Assembly: GCA_019916065.1 (NCBI GenBank)
Contig: CM034241.1
Span: 14,889,728 to 14,953,727 of the forward strand
DNA from: Vitellaria paradoxa
Lineage: Eukaryota; Streptophyta; Magnoliopsida; Ericales; Sapotaceae
DNA: 64,000 nucleotides
Direction of reading: 5' to 3'
Positions 33,573 to 45,238 of the stretch are shown here, in pieces. Position numbers and translations under genes: made by a program. The first letter of the stretch is position 1; every line of letters starts with the position of its first letter. Under the pieces are notes generated by a model. That model was not told where the DNA came from. It did no database searches and worked only from the letters and a program-made list of their open reading frames with translations.

Positions 33573-35272
33573 TTCAGTATTTCAGCCATGATTCAGATTC
33601 TTTCGTCCTTGAAACCAGACTTTTGACAGCAAATCTTTAGAATATTTCAAATATGTTTTGTCAACAATAGGATTTGGATTGATGTTCTTGCTGTTTGTTT
33701 CTTTTGATTAGGTTTAAGTTGTTTTGTTTTACTTTTGCCACCTATGACTTTGAACTTACAACTTGGAATGAATGAAATTTCTGTTTTCTTGGAATTAGTG
33801 ATGTCATTTGCATAAATTGAATTGAGCTGAGTTGAAGTATGAAATTTTAAGAGTTGTTGTGTTTGCCATGTGTTTTTAAGTTGAAAAGTGTGTGAATGGA
33901 TTTAGCTTGAGAATTGTTGATCTAACATTTGTCTTGAGGAATGGATTTATGAATGAATAATGTGTTTTATGGATTTCCAGATATAGTGGAGACTTAAAAC
34001 CTGAAGTGAGATATTGAGCCTTAAACTTTGTTCATGAGAGACTTACATTTACTCTAAGGGCTTTCCAAAAGCTCAAGCTTTTTGCACTTCAAATTCCTTC
34101 AATAACTCCACTTATACTATTTTGCTTTGGGTGTTTGTGAAGTGATAGAGGAATGGAACTAGATTTCTGATTCTTAACTTTTATGGTTGGATGGAATGAA
34201 ATCATAGAAGTGATATTAGGCCATTTTTCTTAACATTTGAGCTTGGAATGCCTTTCTTTGATAAACATGACCATTGTAGCCAAGTTTGAGCCTTATTAGA
34301 GCATTCATACTTCTTCATTTTTACCACATAATTCCTTTAACCAAAATGAATGCTCTCTACCCTTCCCTATGTATTTTGGAATGCATTGAAAATAGAAATG
34401 AAGGTTAGTGGACTGAATTGTGGGATTTGGAGGTGAGAAGAAAGAAAAATGTATGGAATGAGGAAAAAGAAAATGTTAAGGGAAATGGATGATAAAAAGA
34501 AAATCAAAAAGGGGGAAACTGTTTTAATTTTGAAATACATTCACTTGAGGTCATTTTCAGTTTGAAAAAAAAAAATGAATTGTAGAAGGGTAGAAGAAAG
34601 TTTATTTCAGTGTTCCAAATCAGTTTTTGAATTCCTTATCCTTTCCTTCTATTACCTTATTAAACCTCATGGCCCCATTACAACCCATTGCAAGTCCTAA
34701 TTGATCTTTGGAAGAATTTTCATTCAATTGTGAAATTTAGGAATTAGGGAATCATGGTGAAAATTCTGAAATTACTTTGCTACATCATTCCTTCATGGAG
34801 TTATGCCAAGTCCAATTCTTTCTTGAATACATCGTTTTTGACTTGTTGATGCCACCTTCTAGAATTTGATGAACATTTACTCTTAATAAGGGGCATCTTG
34901 AGTGAAACCTTGTGTGCTCTATTTTCTTTGGAGTGAATTCCAAGGTGAGATTTGAAGTCAAAACTTGGGAATGAAATGGAATGCAAAGTTCAGAATTAAA
35001 TGAAGTTCTAAAGATGTATGTTAAGTTGATAGAGCTAAAAGCTGCTATTCATTCACATTCATTTCACACACTTGGCAAGTTTCACATCTCTTATAAAATT
35101 TTAAATTTTAAACTTTGCTTATGAAAGTTTTTGCTTATGGTGTTGACTAATTTCATATGAATAGCTGAAATGTCATTCAAATTGAAATGGAATTAATGCT
35201 TTTGGATTTCTCTCCTATTTCTTCTATTAGAAGCATTACTAGGGACTAGTAATGTTGTAGTTGGGGGGTGTG
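33573..35272 (+). other. Element B 3' spacer and polypurine tract
   Basis: 1.7 kb of AT-rich sequence without a recognisable gene, ending in the polypurine tract TTGGGGGGTGTG (35,261-35,272) directly before the 3' LTR. This long 3' region is usual for Athila. Confidence 0.75.
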
Positions 35273-36776
35273 TGATTGGACATCAATTGTTACATATTTA
35301 TATATTCAAATTACACTTGCACACATCATAAAAAGATATAAAATCTATGTTTTGTGCAGATTCCATCTCCATATCTCCAAAGTGGAATATGTGTTGATTT
35401 CCATCACAAAAACAAGAAATTAAGCTACATTGAGGATGTTGAGAAGAAAGCATGCTGCACAGCACATCAAAGGATTGAAGCTATTTCACAAGAAGAAGAA
35501 AATTCAGTTGAAATCAATGCAAAGAGATCAGAATCACTATTCTGGAAATTTCTGCAGCAGAGGATCATATTCGAATATGGTTTTACTGTATTCGAATATA
35601 AGCTTCTTCACAGCAACGAATTCCATGTGACCCCAACTTCTCCATGTGATGTAACCTGCAATCCAGGGAGGGCAAATCAGTAAAAAAAAATAGGAGAAAG
35701 AAGGAGCTATCATGAGGACTACATTCGGTTAGAGGAGAGAGAAGGAAGAGAGTTTCAGAGAGAGAGACACGCAAGAAAGCAGAGGAAGTCGGGGGAGAGA
35801 AATTCAGTTTTGTAGAGAGAGGTTTTGAGAGAAATATTATTGAGAGTTCATAGTTTTACATTTTAATTTCAATTCGGCATTGGAGTTTTTGAGATTTACA
35901 TTTTGAATTCATTTCAATTTCTGTAATCAGATTTTCAGTTCTAAATCCATTAAATTTTCATTTTCAGTTTGAAATGTCTTCAATTCAGATTTCCATTTCT
36001 GTTTTTCTTCTCTTCAATATGCTCGGCTAAGTCTTCTTGGGCCAAGGCAAGGGTAATGCCCTTCCAATGAATCTCAAGTGGCCGAACTTCATGGATCTAC
36101 TTTGAGTTCTTATGATTATCAAGTCAATTTATAGCTGGGTGTCTTAGAACTCATTGATTCAAGACCCGATTAATCCAAATTTGTATATCCTATTGATGAG
36201 TTCATAGGTGTTGCTTAACTTAGAACTCTCATGACATTGTTGTATGTGGGTTGCTAGAATTAGAACTCCTATTGTCCTTAAAATAGGTTATGCACATTGA
36301 GTGTTTAATCCATGGTTTGTTTCAATTGAAATTAATTTTCTCAAAAAATCAGCACAAATTGATTTGGTAATTTATAAACTCTTGGCACTTGAAATTCATT
36401 TGGATTGATATTAAACTTGTCTTGCTCAACTTTTTTTATCACTTAATCTTTAAGTTTAAATTCATTTTGCTTTTGGAAAACTAGTTCAAAACCATCAACC
36501 AACCAAATCAGATTTTAATTTTCTGTTTCACATTTTTTGTGAGTTGTGTTTTGCCAAATTAATCTCCATTAGAGTCATTCACTTCATTACTCCCTAGATC
36601 CCTGTGGAAATGACCTGGGACTTACCAGTTATTTTGTGCTTCAACCACACCTTGCACTTGGGGGAAAACTTGTCTTGATTTACCTCACTTAACATTTTTT
36701 TTAAAATTTGAATTGATAATCTGAATTTTCATCTGAGCTTTTATTTTGGAGTGAGGTAATTAAGTAAGAACAAGCA
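35273..36776 (+). repeat. Element B 3' LTR
   Basis: 1504 bp, TGATTGGACATC...AAGCA, then TSD gtttc. Differences from the 5' LTR seen by eye: four substitutions (near 35,412, 35,708, 36,719 and 36,756) and three single-base length changes in A/T runs. Palindromes at 35,566-35,579 and 35,589-35,598. Confidence 0.96.
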
Positions 36777-36781
36777 GTTTC

Positions 36782-37776
36782 CTTTTTTTTAGTTTTGGAA
36801 ATTTCCCTAATGTGGGGTTCCCCAGTAGGGAGTGCCTCAAGGATAGGTTGGTCGACGAGAACTGAATCTTCGATTGAAAGAGCAAAGTTTGGTGTTGGGC
36901 GCCAAGTGGGATGAAGTATATAATAAAACTCTGACCTTCGCTCAGGTGTCCAATCAAACCAGTGTAGAAGTGTTTGTGAAGTGGCACCGATCACAAACCC
37001 TCGTGGAGGTGCCACAAATGAACAATAACTTGGCCGATAGTCAAAGAGGATTGGCGCCGACCTCGCAAATGGAAAGTTGTTAGGACCTCCTAAAAATTTT
37101 AGCACGATGTCGATATGCAGACGTTTGGTGAGATTACCTTTGGCTCAACCTTTTATGGTACGATCGTCTGCATGCAAAGATCACAGATGATAAGAATAAG
37201 GATGTAAAATAGAACAAAAAATACAAAAAAATGAAAAAGGTAAAAATGGGAGAGTATTGAAGCTCCCCAAACCAGGCCCTGTGCCATAACTGTAACTGAA
37301 GGAAATGGATCCTCGTTGGGACGACATATCCACTCTCCTGAAACGACGCAGACGTCATCCTCAAATCCTTTGATAGTATCTGGAAGTATGTGCACAAAGG
37401 CCCTATCAGGTCAGGATTTGAGGTACCACTTGTTCTTGTCCTTCTTAATCTTTTGAATATTATAGTAGTATAACAGATTCCACTCAAACAGATGGAATCC
37501 GTATCTACAGTTAATCCCCTTTACTCCATTAACGATCCTATAGAAGTTATGTGAAACAAATCTAGAGGAAAGATTGGTCAAGTGAAATATTTTTTGAAGA
37601 AAAAGTGAAATGTGGAGCTTGAAGCCCCCCTTAATAATGGCTACTATAAGAAACATCTCTATTTCTTGGTCATCTTCATTGGCTAACCTAATGCTCACAG
37701 TGCCTGGGATGTTGTACTTTTATTTAAAAGCAGTAATTTTTTCAGTGAAATTAAGCTCATTAGCGAATTTACCCAT
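36782..37776 (-). pseudogene. Element C antisense gene, 5' part
   Basis: Minus-strand reading from ATG 37,776 (MGKFANELNFTEKI), one stop, then KYNIPGTVSIRLANEDD, IKGGFKLHISLFLQKIFHLT, LSSRFVSHNFYRIVNG and FEWNLLYYYNI. This order (YxIP start, '...H.FL...L.P..F....'-type segment) resembles the 'putative gypsy-type transposon' domain PF04195 (recalled). It then passes a likely 105-bp T-rich intron (37,272-37,168, GT...GCAG) to LGGPNNFPFARSAPILFDY and an acidic end at 36,782, where element B interrupts it. Frameshifts are present. Confidence 0.6.
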
Positions 37777-37990
37777 CTTTAATCTTCAAAAAGAGAATTA
37801 GAAGGAATAATGGAGAGAAAGAGAAAAAAAAAAAAAAAAAAAACCCTAAGAGCTCACAGTAAAAAAACCTTGGAAGACGGAAGAAGATTTGGGGGAGAAA
37901 GAGTGCAAGGAGCACTTGAGTGCTTGAGATAATCTGAAGAATGCAAAAAAATGGCAAGAACAAGTGCTAGAGATATATATACATATATCA
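37776..37990 (-). promoter_or_regulatory. Candidate promoter of the antisense gene
   Basis: On the minus strand a TATATATA-rich block (37,988-37,973) lies about 200 bp upstream of the antisense ATG at 37,776. The interval is CT-rich and ends in a T-run, like a plant 5' leader. This suggests transcription of the antisense gene independent of the LTR. Confidence 0.45.
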
Positions 37991-38039
37991 GAATTTTGAA
38001 AAAATGACTGGCGGCAAGATTTCACTTAATGCGCCTTCT

Positions 38040-38970
38040 AAATTGATATCAATGTGATGGCTGACAGCGAGTTTAGGGTTTCAAAGCGACGGTTATCATT
38101 TTTATGCGTTGGGAGGTGAAAGAACTATCACGCAGTACAGATAAGATGACAACACGACCAATAAAAGGAAAACACATCAAAAGTAAAGATGAATATAAGG
38201 ATATGAAGAGATTGGATATAAAAGAGGTCAGTGCAAATAAGCTTATTTCTTTACTTTGGTTAGGTAATAAATTATCTTGACCAGAGTGGTGGCATAATGA
38301 TATTACAAAAATAACCCTGGACACATGGTGTGCTACCGAGCATGGTGGGAAAGTGCTTGGCAACGTTGAAGTAACTAAAAGGCGATTGAAGTTACGTCCC
38401 ACCTCATTTTTTAATCGAATAAGCATGGGTTCTAACCATAAATACGAAATAGTCATAAATGAACTAACTTAATTTCTTAAAAGTTAGCATAGTTAGTTTA
38501 TCCCTTTACAAGTGGCAAACAAATGTGACATTTGGGCATCCAAGATAGCAAACTCAGTCAGTTCAGACGCCCATTTTGCCCACTCGCATTAAATGCAGAA
38601 TGGGGGCATTAAATGAGAGTAGAAAGGCATTTAAAGAGGTGGAGATTACTACAACTATAACACATACATACAGGGTACACAATGATTACAATCTAATTAT
38701 TTATTAATCAATTTATTTATATTATCTAACTATAAATATAACACTTGGCTTAAAAATTTAGGTACGATCTCTACTGTCAACTTAATACTTCTTTTTTACT
38801 CTCTAATACCTCAAGCTCTTACTAACTTTACCATCGGAGGGTTTACTGGTCGAGGAGCCCTCTCCGGCCATAACCTTCTACTTTGTTGTGCTCAGTAGGT
38901 TTACTTTTGGATTTCCAAGTTGACGTGAAGAGCAATTCCAATGAGGAAGATTTTATTACTGCACAGGTAG
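38040..38970 (+). repeat. Probable 3' LTR of element C
   Basis: A TATA candidate ACTATAAATATAAC (about 38,729-38,742) is followed by a pyrimidine-rich leader and CATCGGAGGGTTTACTGG...CCCTCTCCGGCC (38,832-38,872), a block typical of R/U5 in Tat LTRs. The start could be near 38,516 (TGTGACATTTGGGC) or earlier, and the end is between about 38,900 and 38,970. Without the 5' LTR for comparison the limits are rough. Confidence 0.5.
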
Positions 38971-39231
38971 ATATTCACGATAAAACTAGAGAATTCAAAA
39001 AATAAAGCCGCATCTTTGTCGAAGTATCCTCAGTCCACATGCTAGATAGAGGGGGAAAAAAACAAACGTGAGTGGCGGTAGCTGAGGGTTATTGCAGGAG
39101 ATTGAAACGTTCAAAGTGGCTCATCTTTGCTGAAGCTAATTTAAATTTGTTGACATCCAAGAAAACCTGGTGGCCCATTTGACAGCTTTAGGAGGCATAG
39201 GTAACTAAAAGGGTATGCATCGAAGAAAGAT
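38971..39231. other. Unassigned flank between element C and element F
   Basis: About 260 bp that continues beyond the copia element at 44,194. No motif or reading frame is recognised. It could be further LTR or leader sequence of another old element. Confidence 0.4.
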
Positions 39232-39236
39232 TATAT

Positions 39237-39432
39237 TGTTAGAAATATTCCTTAACATATAATATTCTCTAATATATATTTCATTACCCTATATACAGGT
39301 CGTACTGTATTCCGTATATACTATTACCTTATATAGATGATTTGTAAGCCTATATATTTGCATATACTCTACATATCAATACACACAATTATTATTTTCT
39401 CTCTAGAATTTCTTGTCTTTCTTATTTTAACA
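39237..39432 (+). repeat. Element F 5' LTR
   Basis: 196 bp, TGTTAGAAATATT...TTTTAACA, with repeated TATATA and CTCTACATATCAATACAC near the R region, shared with the 3' LTR. Confidence 0.92.
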
Positions 39433-39450
39433 TGATATCAGAGTCATGGT
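39433..39450 (+). other. Element F primer binding site
   Basis: TGATATCAGAGTCATGGT follows the LTR directly, close to TGGTATCAGAGC complementary to initiator Met tRNA. Confidence 0.88.
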
Positions 39451-40058
39451 AAAATAATCTTTCTTTCACCACTATTGTATTACTACCACCAAGAACACTA
39501 TTCTCAGTTTCTGGGCCAAATTTAGCTCCTCAAATTCATCATTACAACCTACCATTCAATTCTTCTCATCATTCCAAGTTTAACCATAGCAAAATCTCCT
39601 TCTAAAACCATCTCACACTCTCTCACGCTCCCTCATGTGTGACCCGAAGATCATCGCCAGGTTCACGCGCTTCCACATGCAACCTTATAGTCACACACGC
39701 CTCCCAAGCCATTCTCTCTGCACACGGCTCCACACGGTTCAATCCAAACTATCGCCTTAGCAATTGGCTTCACGTAGCTCCACTTTAGCCACATCATTCG
39801 CGCGTGGCTAAGTTCCAGCTGAGTCCTCAGTATGCGGCTCCAGCGTAACATCTTGGCTTCATTTGGTTTACCCAGTGCCAACCAATCTCGGTTCAACTGA
39901 GTTGCTCTAAATTGGTTTTAGTCTTTCCTTGGCCAGTTTCATCCTTTCTAGACCTATTATGGACTGGTTCGAATTGGCTCCTAAGATTTTTCAGCCTCGT
40001 AATTTCATTTTTTATCTCAATTTTGCCAGATTCTATATTGTTTGTTTGCTTATTCTCT

Positions 40059-40700
40059 ATAGAGCATAGGGATGCTGCCCAGCCTATCACCATCATTCTC
40101 TCCGGCCCTAATTATCTACTTTGGGCTCATGCTATGTTTAGTTTTCTAAAATGGCTTAGGCTCTGGCACTATGTCTCTAGTGAAATCTGTCTTCCAGTTA
40201 AGAATGAAGATGAATCAATTGAAAATTTTAATTAGCATCTTGACGAATGGGATAATAATAATCATCAAATTATCACTTGGCTTTGCAACATCTCCATCCT
40301 TTCTATTGGGTCTCAGTTTCATCGTTTTGAGAAAACTAAAGAGGTTTGGGTTTTCCTTCGTTCTCACCACGCTACTGCTCACCAATATCAAATTTTGGCA
40401 TAGCTTTACCATTTTTGTTAAGAACTTGGCCAATCCATTCACAGTTTTGTGGCTCAGATGCAAGTTTATTGGGATCAACTCTTTGGCTCTGAACCTGATT
40501 AGACTAATTCCATTGATGCAAAGAAATTTACTCTCTATCATGATAATAAAAAAATGATTATACTTCTTATGGCACTGAATGACAATTTTGAGCCAGTTTG
40601 GGCATCTCTTCTATATCGCAACCATTTTTTGAACTTTGATCAATCAATCTCTAAGCTTCTTTCTAAAGAAACTCACCTTGGCTTTTTCCAAACTTAGTCA
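40059..40700 (+). pseudogene. Element F gag
   Basis: One frame matches the copia gag (UBN2-type) domain: ITIILSGPNYLLWAHAM, LRLWHYVSSEI, then after a stop at 40,233 LDEWDNNNHQIITWL, then QSIHSFVAQMQVYWDQL and LLMALNDNFEPVWASLL, with further stops near 40,400 and 40,500. A damaged CKYC near 40,780 may be the zinc knuckle. It would form the particle shell. Confidence 0.85.
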
Positions 40701-41689
40701 CCAGACATTGCGTATGCATCTCATCATCCCTACTCTACCTCCTTGAGTTTTTCTCATAGAAACCCTTCTGATCAACCCTCGTGCAAATACTGTTTTATTC
40801 TTTTCTACTGTGTCCCAATAGTAGTACATGCATTCATTGCCACAAGTAGGGTCTTAGACACCTACTTCATCAGTGTCTCAAGAAGCCACTTGACTTTCGC
40901 ACCAATGGGTCACGTGGTTACAACCAGCAACATTCTAAGTTCACAAAGCCTACTCAATCTACTGCTGCCTCCACTCTACCTAAGTCTACTGAACCATCAT
41001 CTTCATCCAGCTTGACCACAATTGATATTGCTAATATCATTCGTCAACTCAACTCTATTTTTGGTAATCCTTCTACTACAATGTTGGCCACTATAGATAC
41101 TTTTCCCTAACTTTTTGACTCTGTTTGCTCCAATCATATAACACTAAATCCTAAACTTTTCACTACCATATCATCTGTCTCATATGTACCTACTATTCAA
41201 ATTTCTAATGGTTCTCATATGCATCCTTAACATATTGGCCATGTCTCTACTTCATAGCTTTCATTTCCTTAAACCTATTATTTGCCTAATTTGTCTCTTA
41301 ACTTTATTTCTATAGGCAAATTATGTGATCTTGGACTTATTGTTACCTTTTCTTCTTCTAGTTGTTTTGTGCATGATCCACATTCAGGATAGACCCTTGG
41401 GATAGACCATAAGTATGGTAGCTTATTTGAGCTAGTTCATCTTCACCTTCAGTCTACTACTCAACACTCTACTGCAACTACCTCCACTATTTCCCCTAGC
41501 ATTTATAGAATTCTTGTTTGGACATCTTTTAGCTAGTCGTTTATAATTTTTCATTTCTAGTGGTCAATTAGGTTAAGTTCATAGTGAACCTCTTGATCAT
41601 GTGTCATGTCAAATTGTAAAATAACTTACTTTATCATTTAATAAAAGTGATAGTTTTTCTTCATTCGTTTTTTATCTTATTCATTCAGA

Positions 41690-42370
41690 TGTTGGGGACC
41701 TTCTCTTACTATTACTATGGACGGGGGTTCACTATTTTGTTATATTTGTAGATAATTACACACGTTTTACTTGGCTTTATCTAATACACAATTGATCTTA
41801 ACTTCTCCAAATTTATATTGAGTATGCTACCATGGTTAAAACACAATTCTCTCGTACTACAAAAATTTTTTTGCTCGGATAATGCCATGGAATATCAGAA
41901 ATTTGATTTTCTTACCTTTCTTCAACAACAAAGCACTTTCCCCTATCGCTATTATCCTTACACTTCCCAATAAAATAGTCAAGCTGAATGCAAACATCAC
42001 CACATTCTTGATACTGTTTGTGCTCTTCTTATCTCTTTCTCTTGCCCTGAAAAATTTTAGGGGGAAGCTGCTTTTACTACTGTCTATACTATCAATGATT
42101 CCTCACTTCCTTTTTTCACAACCAAACTCCCTATGAATGGTTGTATGGGTCTACCCCTCCATATGAACTCGTTTGTGTTTTTGGATGTGTTTGTTTTGTT
42201 TTGCTTTTCTCTCATGAACGCACCAAATTGGAACCCTAAGCTTGTATGTATTTCTTCTTAGGCTATGGAATTGAGCATAAGGGCTATCGTTGTTAAAATC
42301 CCATATCTAATCGTCCTCGTGTCTCTTGCCATGTAGTTTTTTGGGAACACAAAATATTCTCATTTGTATC
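41690..42370 (+). pseudogene. Element F integrase remnant
   Basis: Scattered frames match copia integrase: YFVIFVDNYTRFTWLYLI (catalytic core start, about 41,735-41,785), SQAEC-like remnant near 41,975, TPYEWLYGSTPPYE and FGCVCFV (about 42,125-42,200), then LGYGIEHKGYRC (42,258-42,295). Many stops and shifts lie between. Confidence 0.8.
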
Positions 42371-42789
42371 TTCCTTTCCACTGCTTTTTACTGACACTCT
42401 CATTTTTTACTAACCTTTCTATTAATCTCTTTTCTGAAGATATATTATTCTCTCCTTCTGAGGTAGCACCAGTTCTTGCAATGCTTACTCCGACCATACC
42501 AAACCCTCTTTCTGAGGCTCCACTAGTTCCTACAATGCCTGCTTCGGCCTCTTCTGACCCTCTAGCTTTAGCTATCAATCATACACCTTCAGGCACTACA
42601 TCTTTACCACTTGAGCCTTCTAATACTGATATTACACTTTTTGACCACTCTACCTGTGTAAGGAAACTTTCATCTCACCTTTATGATTTTCATTATTTTT
42701 TTACCATTCTCTCGTAACATGAGCCTCACTCTTTTCGAGAGGCTAGTTCTGACCCTCTTTGGTAGCAAGCAATATTTGAAGAATTATAG

Positions 42790-43345
42790 GCCCTTAAGAA
42801 AACCCCTACCTTGGATTTGGTTGATTTTTCTCCCAATAAGACAACTATTGGATGCAAATGGATTTAAAGATTAAGACTCGCTTTGATCAGTCCATTGAGC
42901 ATTACAAAGCTTGTCTAGTGGCTAAAGGCTATACCCTGAAGTATGAGATTGACTATGAGAGGACCTTTGCCCCCGTTGATCACCTCACCTCACCTCAATC
43001 TAGAGTTTGCTTGCTATTGTCGCCACTCATCAGTGGCCATTATATCAGATGGATGTTAAAAATGCCTTCCTTAATGGCGAATTAGCCAAAGAAGTTTATA
43101 TGTAACCTCCTCCTGGCTTGTCTTATCCTCTACATCAAGTCTGCAAACTTCATTGTGCTTTCTATAGACTCAATAGGCATCTTAGGCTTTGCTAAATTTA
43201 GTGTTATCATTAGTACATTTGGGTTTTCTTCCAATCCCTGTGATTTAGCTCTTTTTATTGGGACATCAACACATGGTACTGCTCTTCTTCTCTTATATGT
43301 GGATGATATGATTGTCACTGGTAATGATCTCATCCATCTCATTGT
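42790..43345 (+). pseudogene. Element F reverse transcriptase remnant
   Basis: Starts with the NKTTIGCKWI segment (about 42,835-42,860), then ARLVAKGYTQ-like sequence in shifted frames, and the catalytic LLYVDDMIVTGND near 43,295-43,330, the copia YVDD signature. A large part of the palm between is missing or scrambled. Confidence 0.85.
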
Positions 43346-43489
43346 TACCTGACCTGATATTGCATATGTTGTTCCATTATCAGTCAGTTCATATCAGTTT
43401 CTTACTTAGTTTATTATGCTGTAGTTTTTCATATTCTATAATATGTAAAGGGCATCTTATTCTATAGATTCCATTATTCTTCTTTGACT

Positions 43490-43915
43490 TCTTTTGATCT
43501 TTAGGTCTACACTGATGCTGATTATACTGGTAATCCTATTAATCGGCACTCCACTATTGAGTTTTACTTCTTTCTAGGTGACTCTCTCATCTCTTAGCAT
43601 AGTAAGAAATAGACTATCATTGCTCGCTCTAGCACTGAAGCAGAATACTGTGCTCTTGCTGACATTACACAAGAGTTACTCTGGCTTCACTAGTTACTTT
43701 TTGAAATCGGGGTGTCCCATTCTGATGCCACTATTGTTTACTGTGACAATTGGAGTGCCATTCAAATTACTTACAACGATGATTTCCATGATTGCACCAA
43801 ACACATTAAGATCAATTATCATTTTATATGCCAACATGTGGATGTTGGCACAAGGTACCATATAGCTTATTCATGTGACTTCTGCTACTTAGACTACTGA
43901 TTTGCTTACTAAAAC
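43490..43915 (+). pseudogene. Element F RNase H remnant
   Basis: The frame reads VYTDADYTGNP, then ARSSTEAEYCALADITQELL (about 43,621-43,680), IVYCDNWSAIQI (43,733-43,768) and TKHIKINYHFI. These are the copia RNase H catalytic D, E, D and His-region motifs. Stops interrupt it. Confidence 0.88.
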
Positions 43916-43994
43916 ACTACCTCCTAGATGGTTTTATAAATTGGTTCTAAACTCAAGTTGGTTTTTCCTATACCTCATTGTCTTTGTGGGGGCA

Positions 43995-44188
43995 TGTTAG
44001 AAAATTTTCCTAGTATATAATATTATGTAATATAAAAATCATTATCTTGTAAAGGTCATACCATATTTCATATATTCTATTACCCCATATAGATGATTTG
44101 TAAGTCTATATTTATACATACTCTACATATCAATACACACAATTATTATTTTCTCTCTAAAATTTCTCTTGCCTTTCTTATTTTAACA
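43995..44188 (+). repeat. Element F 3' LTR with preceding PPT
   Basis: 194 bp, TGTTAGAAAATTT...TTTTAACA, preceded by the polypurine tract TGTGGGGGCA (43,985-43,994) and followed by TSD tatat. Confidence 0.92.
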
Positions 44189-44193
44189 TATAT

Positions 44194-45233
44194 ACATGTG
44201 ACAAGCTTGTTGAATCTGTGTGTTGGACCTTCCTACAACAAGTAAGGGCTAGTATAGTTTTCATCCGTAAGTTAGAAAAAAAAAAAAACAGAAGTATTCT
44301 ATAGCAGATGGCAAGTTTCATTATGTATGTGAGGAATTCGATTTTAAGGACAAAGTGTTCAACATTAAACTTGATCAAATCTACTACTCCGTTTATATAA
44401 AACCATTAAGTTATCAATTTTATTTCAAAATTATTTATTTAGTTTATTTGATTTAAATAGTGACATATCATCAAATAGTTAGCAAACTCCCAAAACAATG
44501 AGTGCACTCAAAAGATAATTGAGCCTCGAAATGATTTAAAAGATATTTTTTCTTGTCATTCCCCTGACATATTTGCAAGCCTCCTTGTCACTTTTTTTCA
44601 TCTTTCCAAGTCTTTTTAATCTCACTATTTTTTTAAAAATTATAATCCTTACCATTAGAAATTCTAAATCCTATGAAGTTGGAAAACCCCCCACATTCAG
44701 GTATATGAACACAGCCCAATCCAAAAGATTTATAAGCCCATTAACAATATGAAGATTGGAGACCTTAAAAACATTTCCGGCCTTCCTCCAATTTAGTGTT
44801 CAATTTATTTATTTGTGGTTTGAAATTATTGGAAAGTAATGTTCAAGTAATATTAGATTTAGAAATTAGAATGCGAATTTCATTAGTCTCGGAATTCTTA
44901 TATTTAGTTGATCTTTAATTAATGAATTTAATAGAGAGGTAGCTCGTATTAATTACACTTATGCATTCACATTGGTTTGCAGGAACATATAAAAGGTTAG
45001 GCAGTACGATACAACAGTGCAGTAGCTCATTGGAACTTGTTGGGAAAAGCTAGTGAGCGTGTATAGAAGGTTTAACGCTCATTAGATAGCTCACTAGGAG
45101 TCTCCTTGGAAGTCATTGGGAAATACAAAACGCATGCAAGACTACATGCAAAGCTACTCATGGGCAAAGTTGCTAGAAAATCTAGGATTGTGTTCTGTAG
45201 TAACATAAAATGTTGGGAAGCTTATCCCAATGA
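44194..45233. other. Unassigned region between elements F and D
   Basis: About 1 kb without a recognised gene. A possible coding fragment (DGKFHYVCEEFDFKDKVF, about 44,307-44,360) has no family I can name. From 45,020 to 45,095 there are four GCTCA/TGAGC motifs, including an inverted pair TAGTGAGCG...CGCTCATTA. It may be LTR sequence of another element, interrupted by element D. Confidence 0.35.
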
Positions 45234-45238
45234 ACGGC

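Larger units (their letters stand above)
23337..36776 (+). mobile_element. Element B: young Athila-type Ty3/gypsy retrotransposon
   Basis: A 13,440-bp element with perfect TSD gtttc (23,332-23,336 and 36,777-36,781), LTRs of 1501 and 1504 bp, intact PBS and PPT, gag, protease, RT, RNase H, integrase and ORF3 in Athila order. By eye the LTRs differ by about four substitutions and three one-base indels, so insertion is recent. It interrupts the antisense gene of element C. Despite its youth, protease, integrase and ORF3 carry one-base frameshifts. Confidence 0.96.
3720..38970 (+). mobile_element. Element C: old Tat-type Ty3/gypsy retrotransposon, split by elements A and B
   Basis: Collinear parts of one Tat-lineage (Ogre/Retand-like) element remain after removing two later insertions: gag, protease and RT start (3720-5423), RT, RNase H, second RNase H and integrase (18,902-21,715), a 3' untranslated region with a tandem repeat, an antisense gene, and a probable 3' LTR ending near 38,970. 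The reading frame meets across element A at the duplicated gtcta, and the antisense gene meets across element B at gtttc, proving nesting. All ORFs are broken by stops and frameshifts. The 5' LTR and the gag N-terminus are missing or lie outside. The right end is approximate. Confidence 0.8.
39237..44188 (+). mobile_element. Element F: degenerate Ty1/copia retrotransposon
   Basis: 4952 bp with short LTRs (39,237-39,432 and 43,995-44,188), TSD tatat on both sides (39,232-39,236; 44,189-44,193), initiator-Met-type PBS, and gag, integrase, RT and RNase H in copia order (integrase before RT). Every ORF is broken by many stops and LTRs differ clearly, so the insertion is old. Confidence 0.93.

Noticed and set aside
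36782..37105. Minus-strand frame here as an independent host gene
   Set aside because: The frame continues across element B's target duplication and belongs to the Tat antisense gene.
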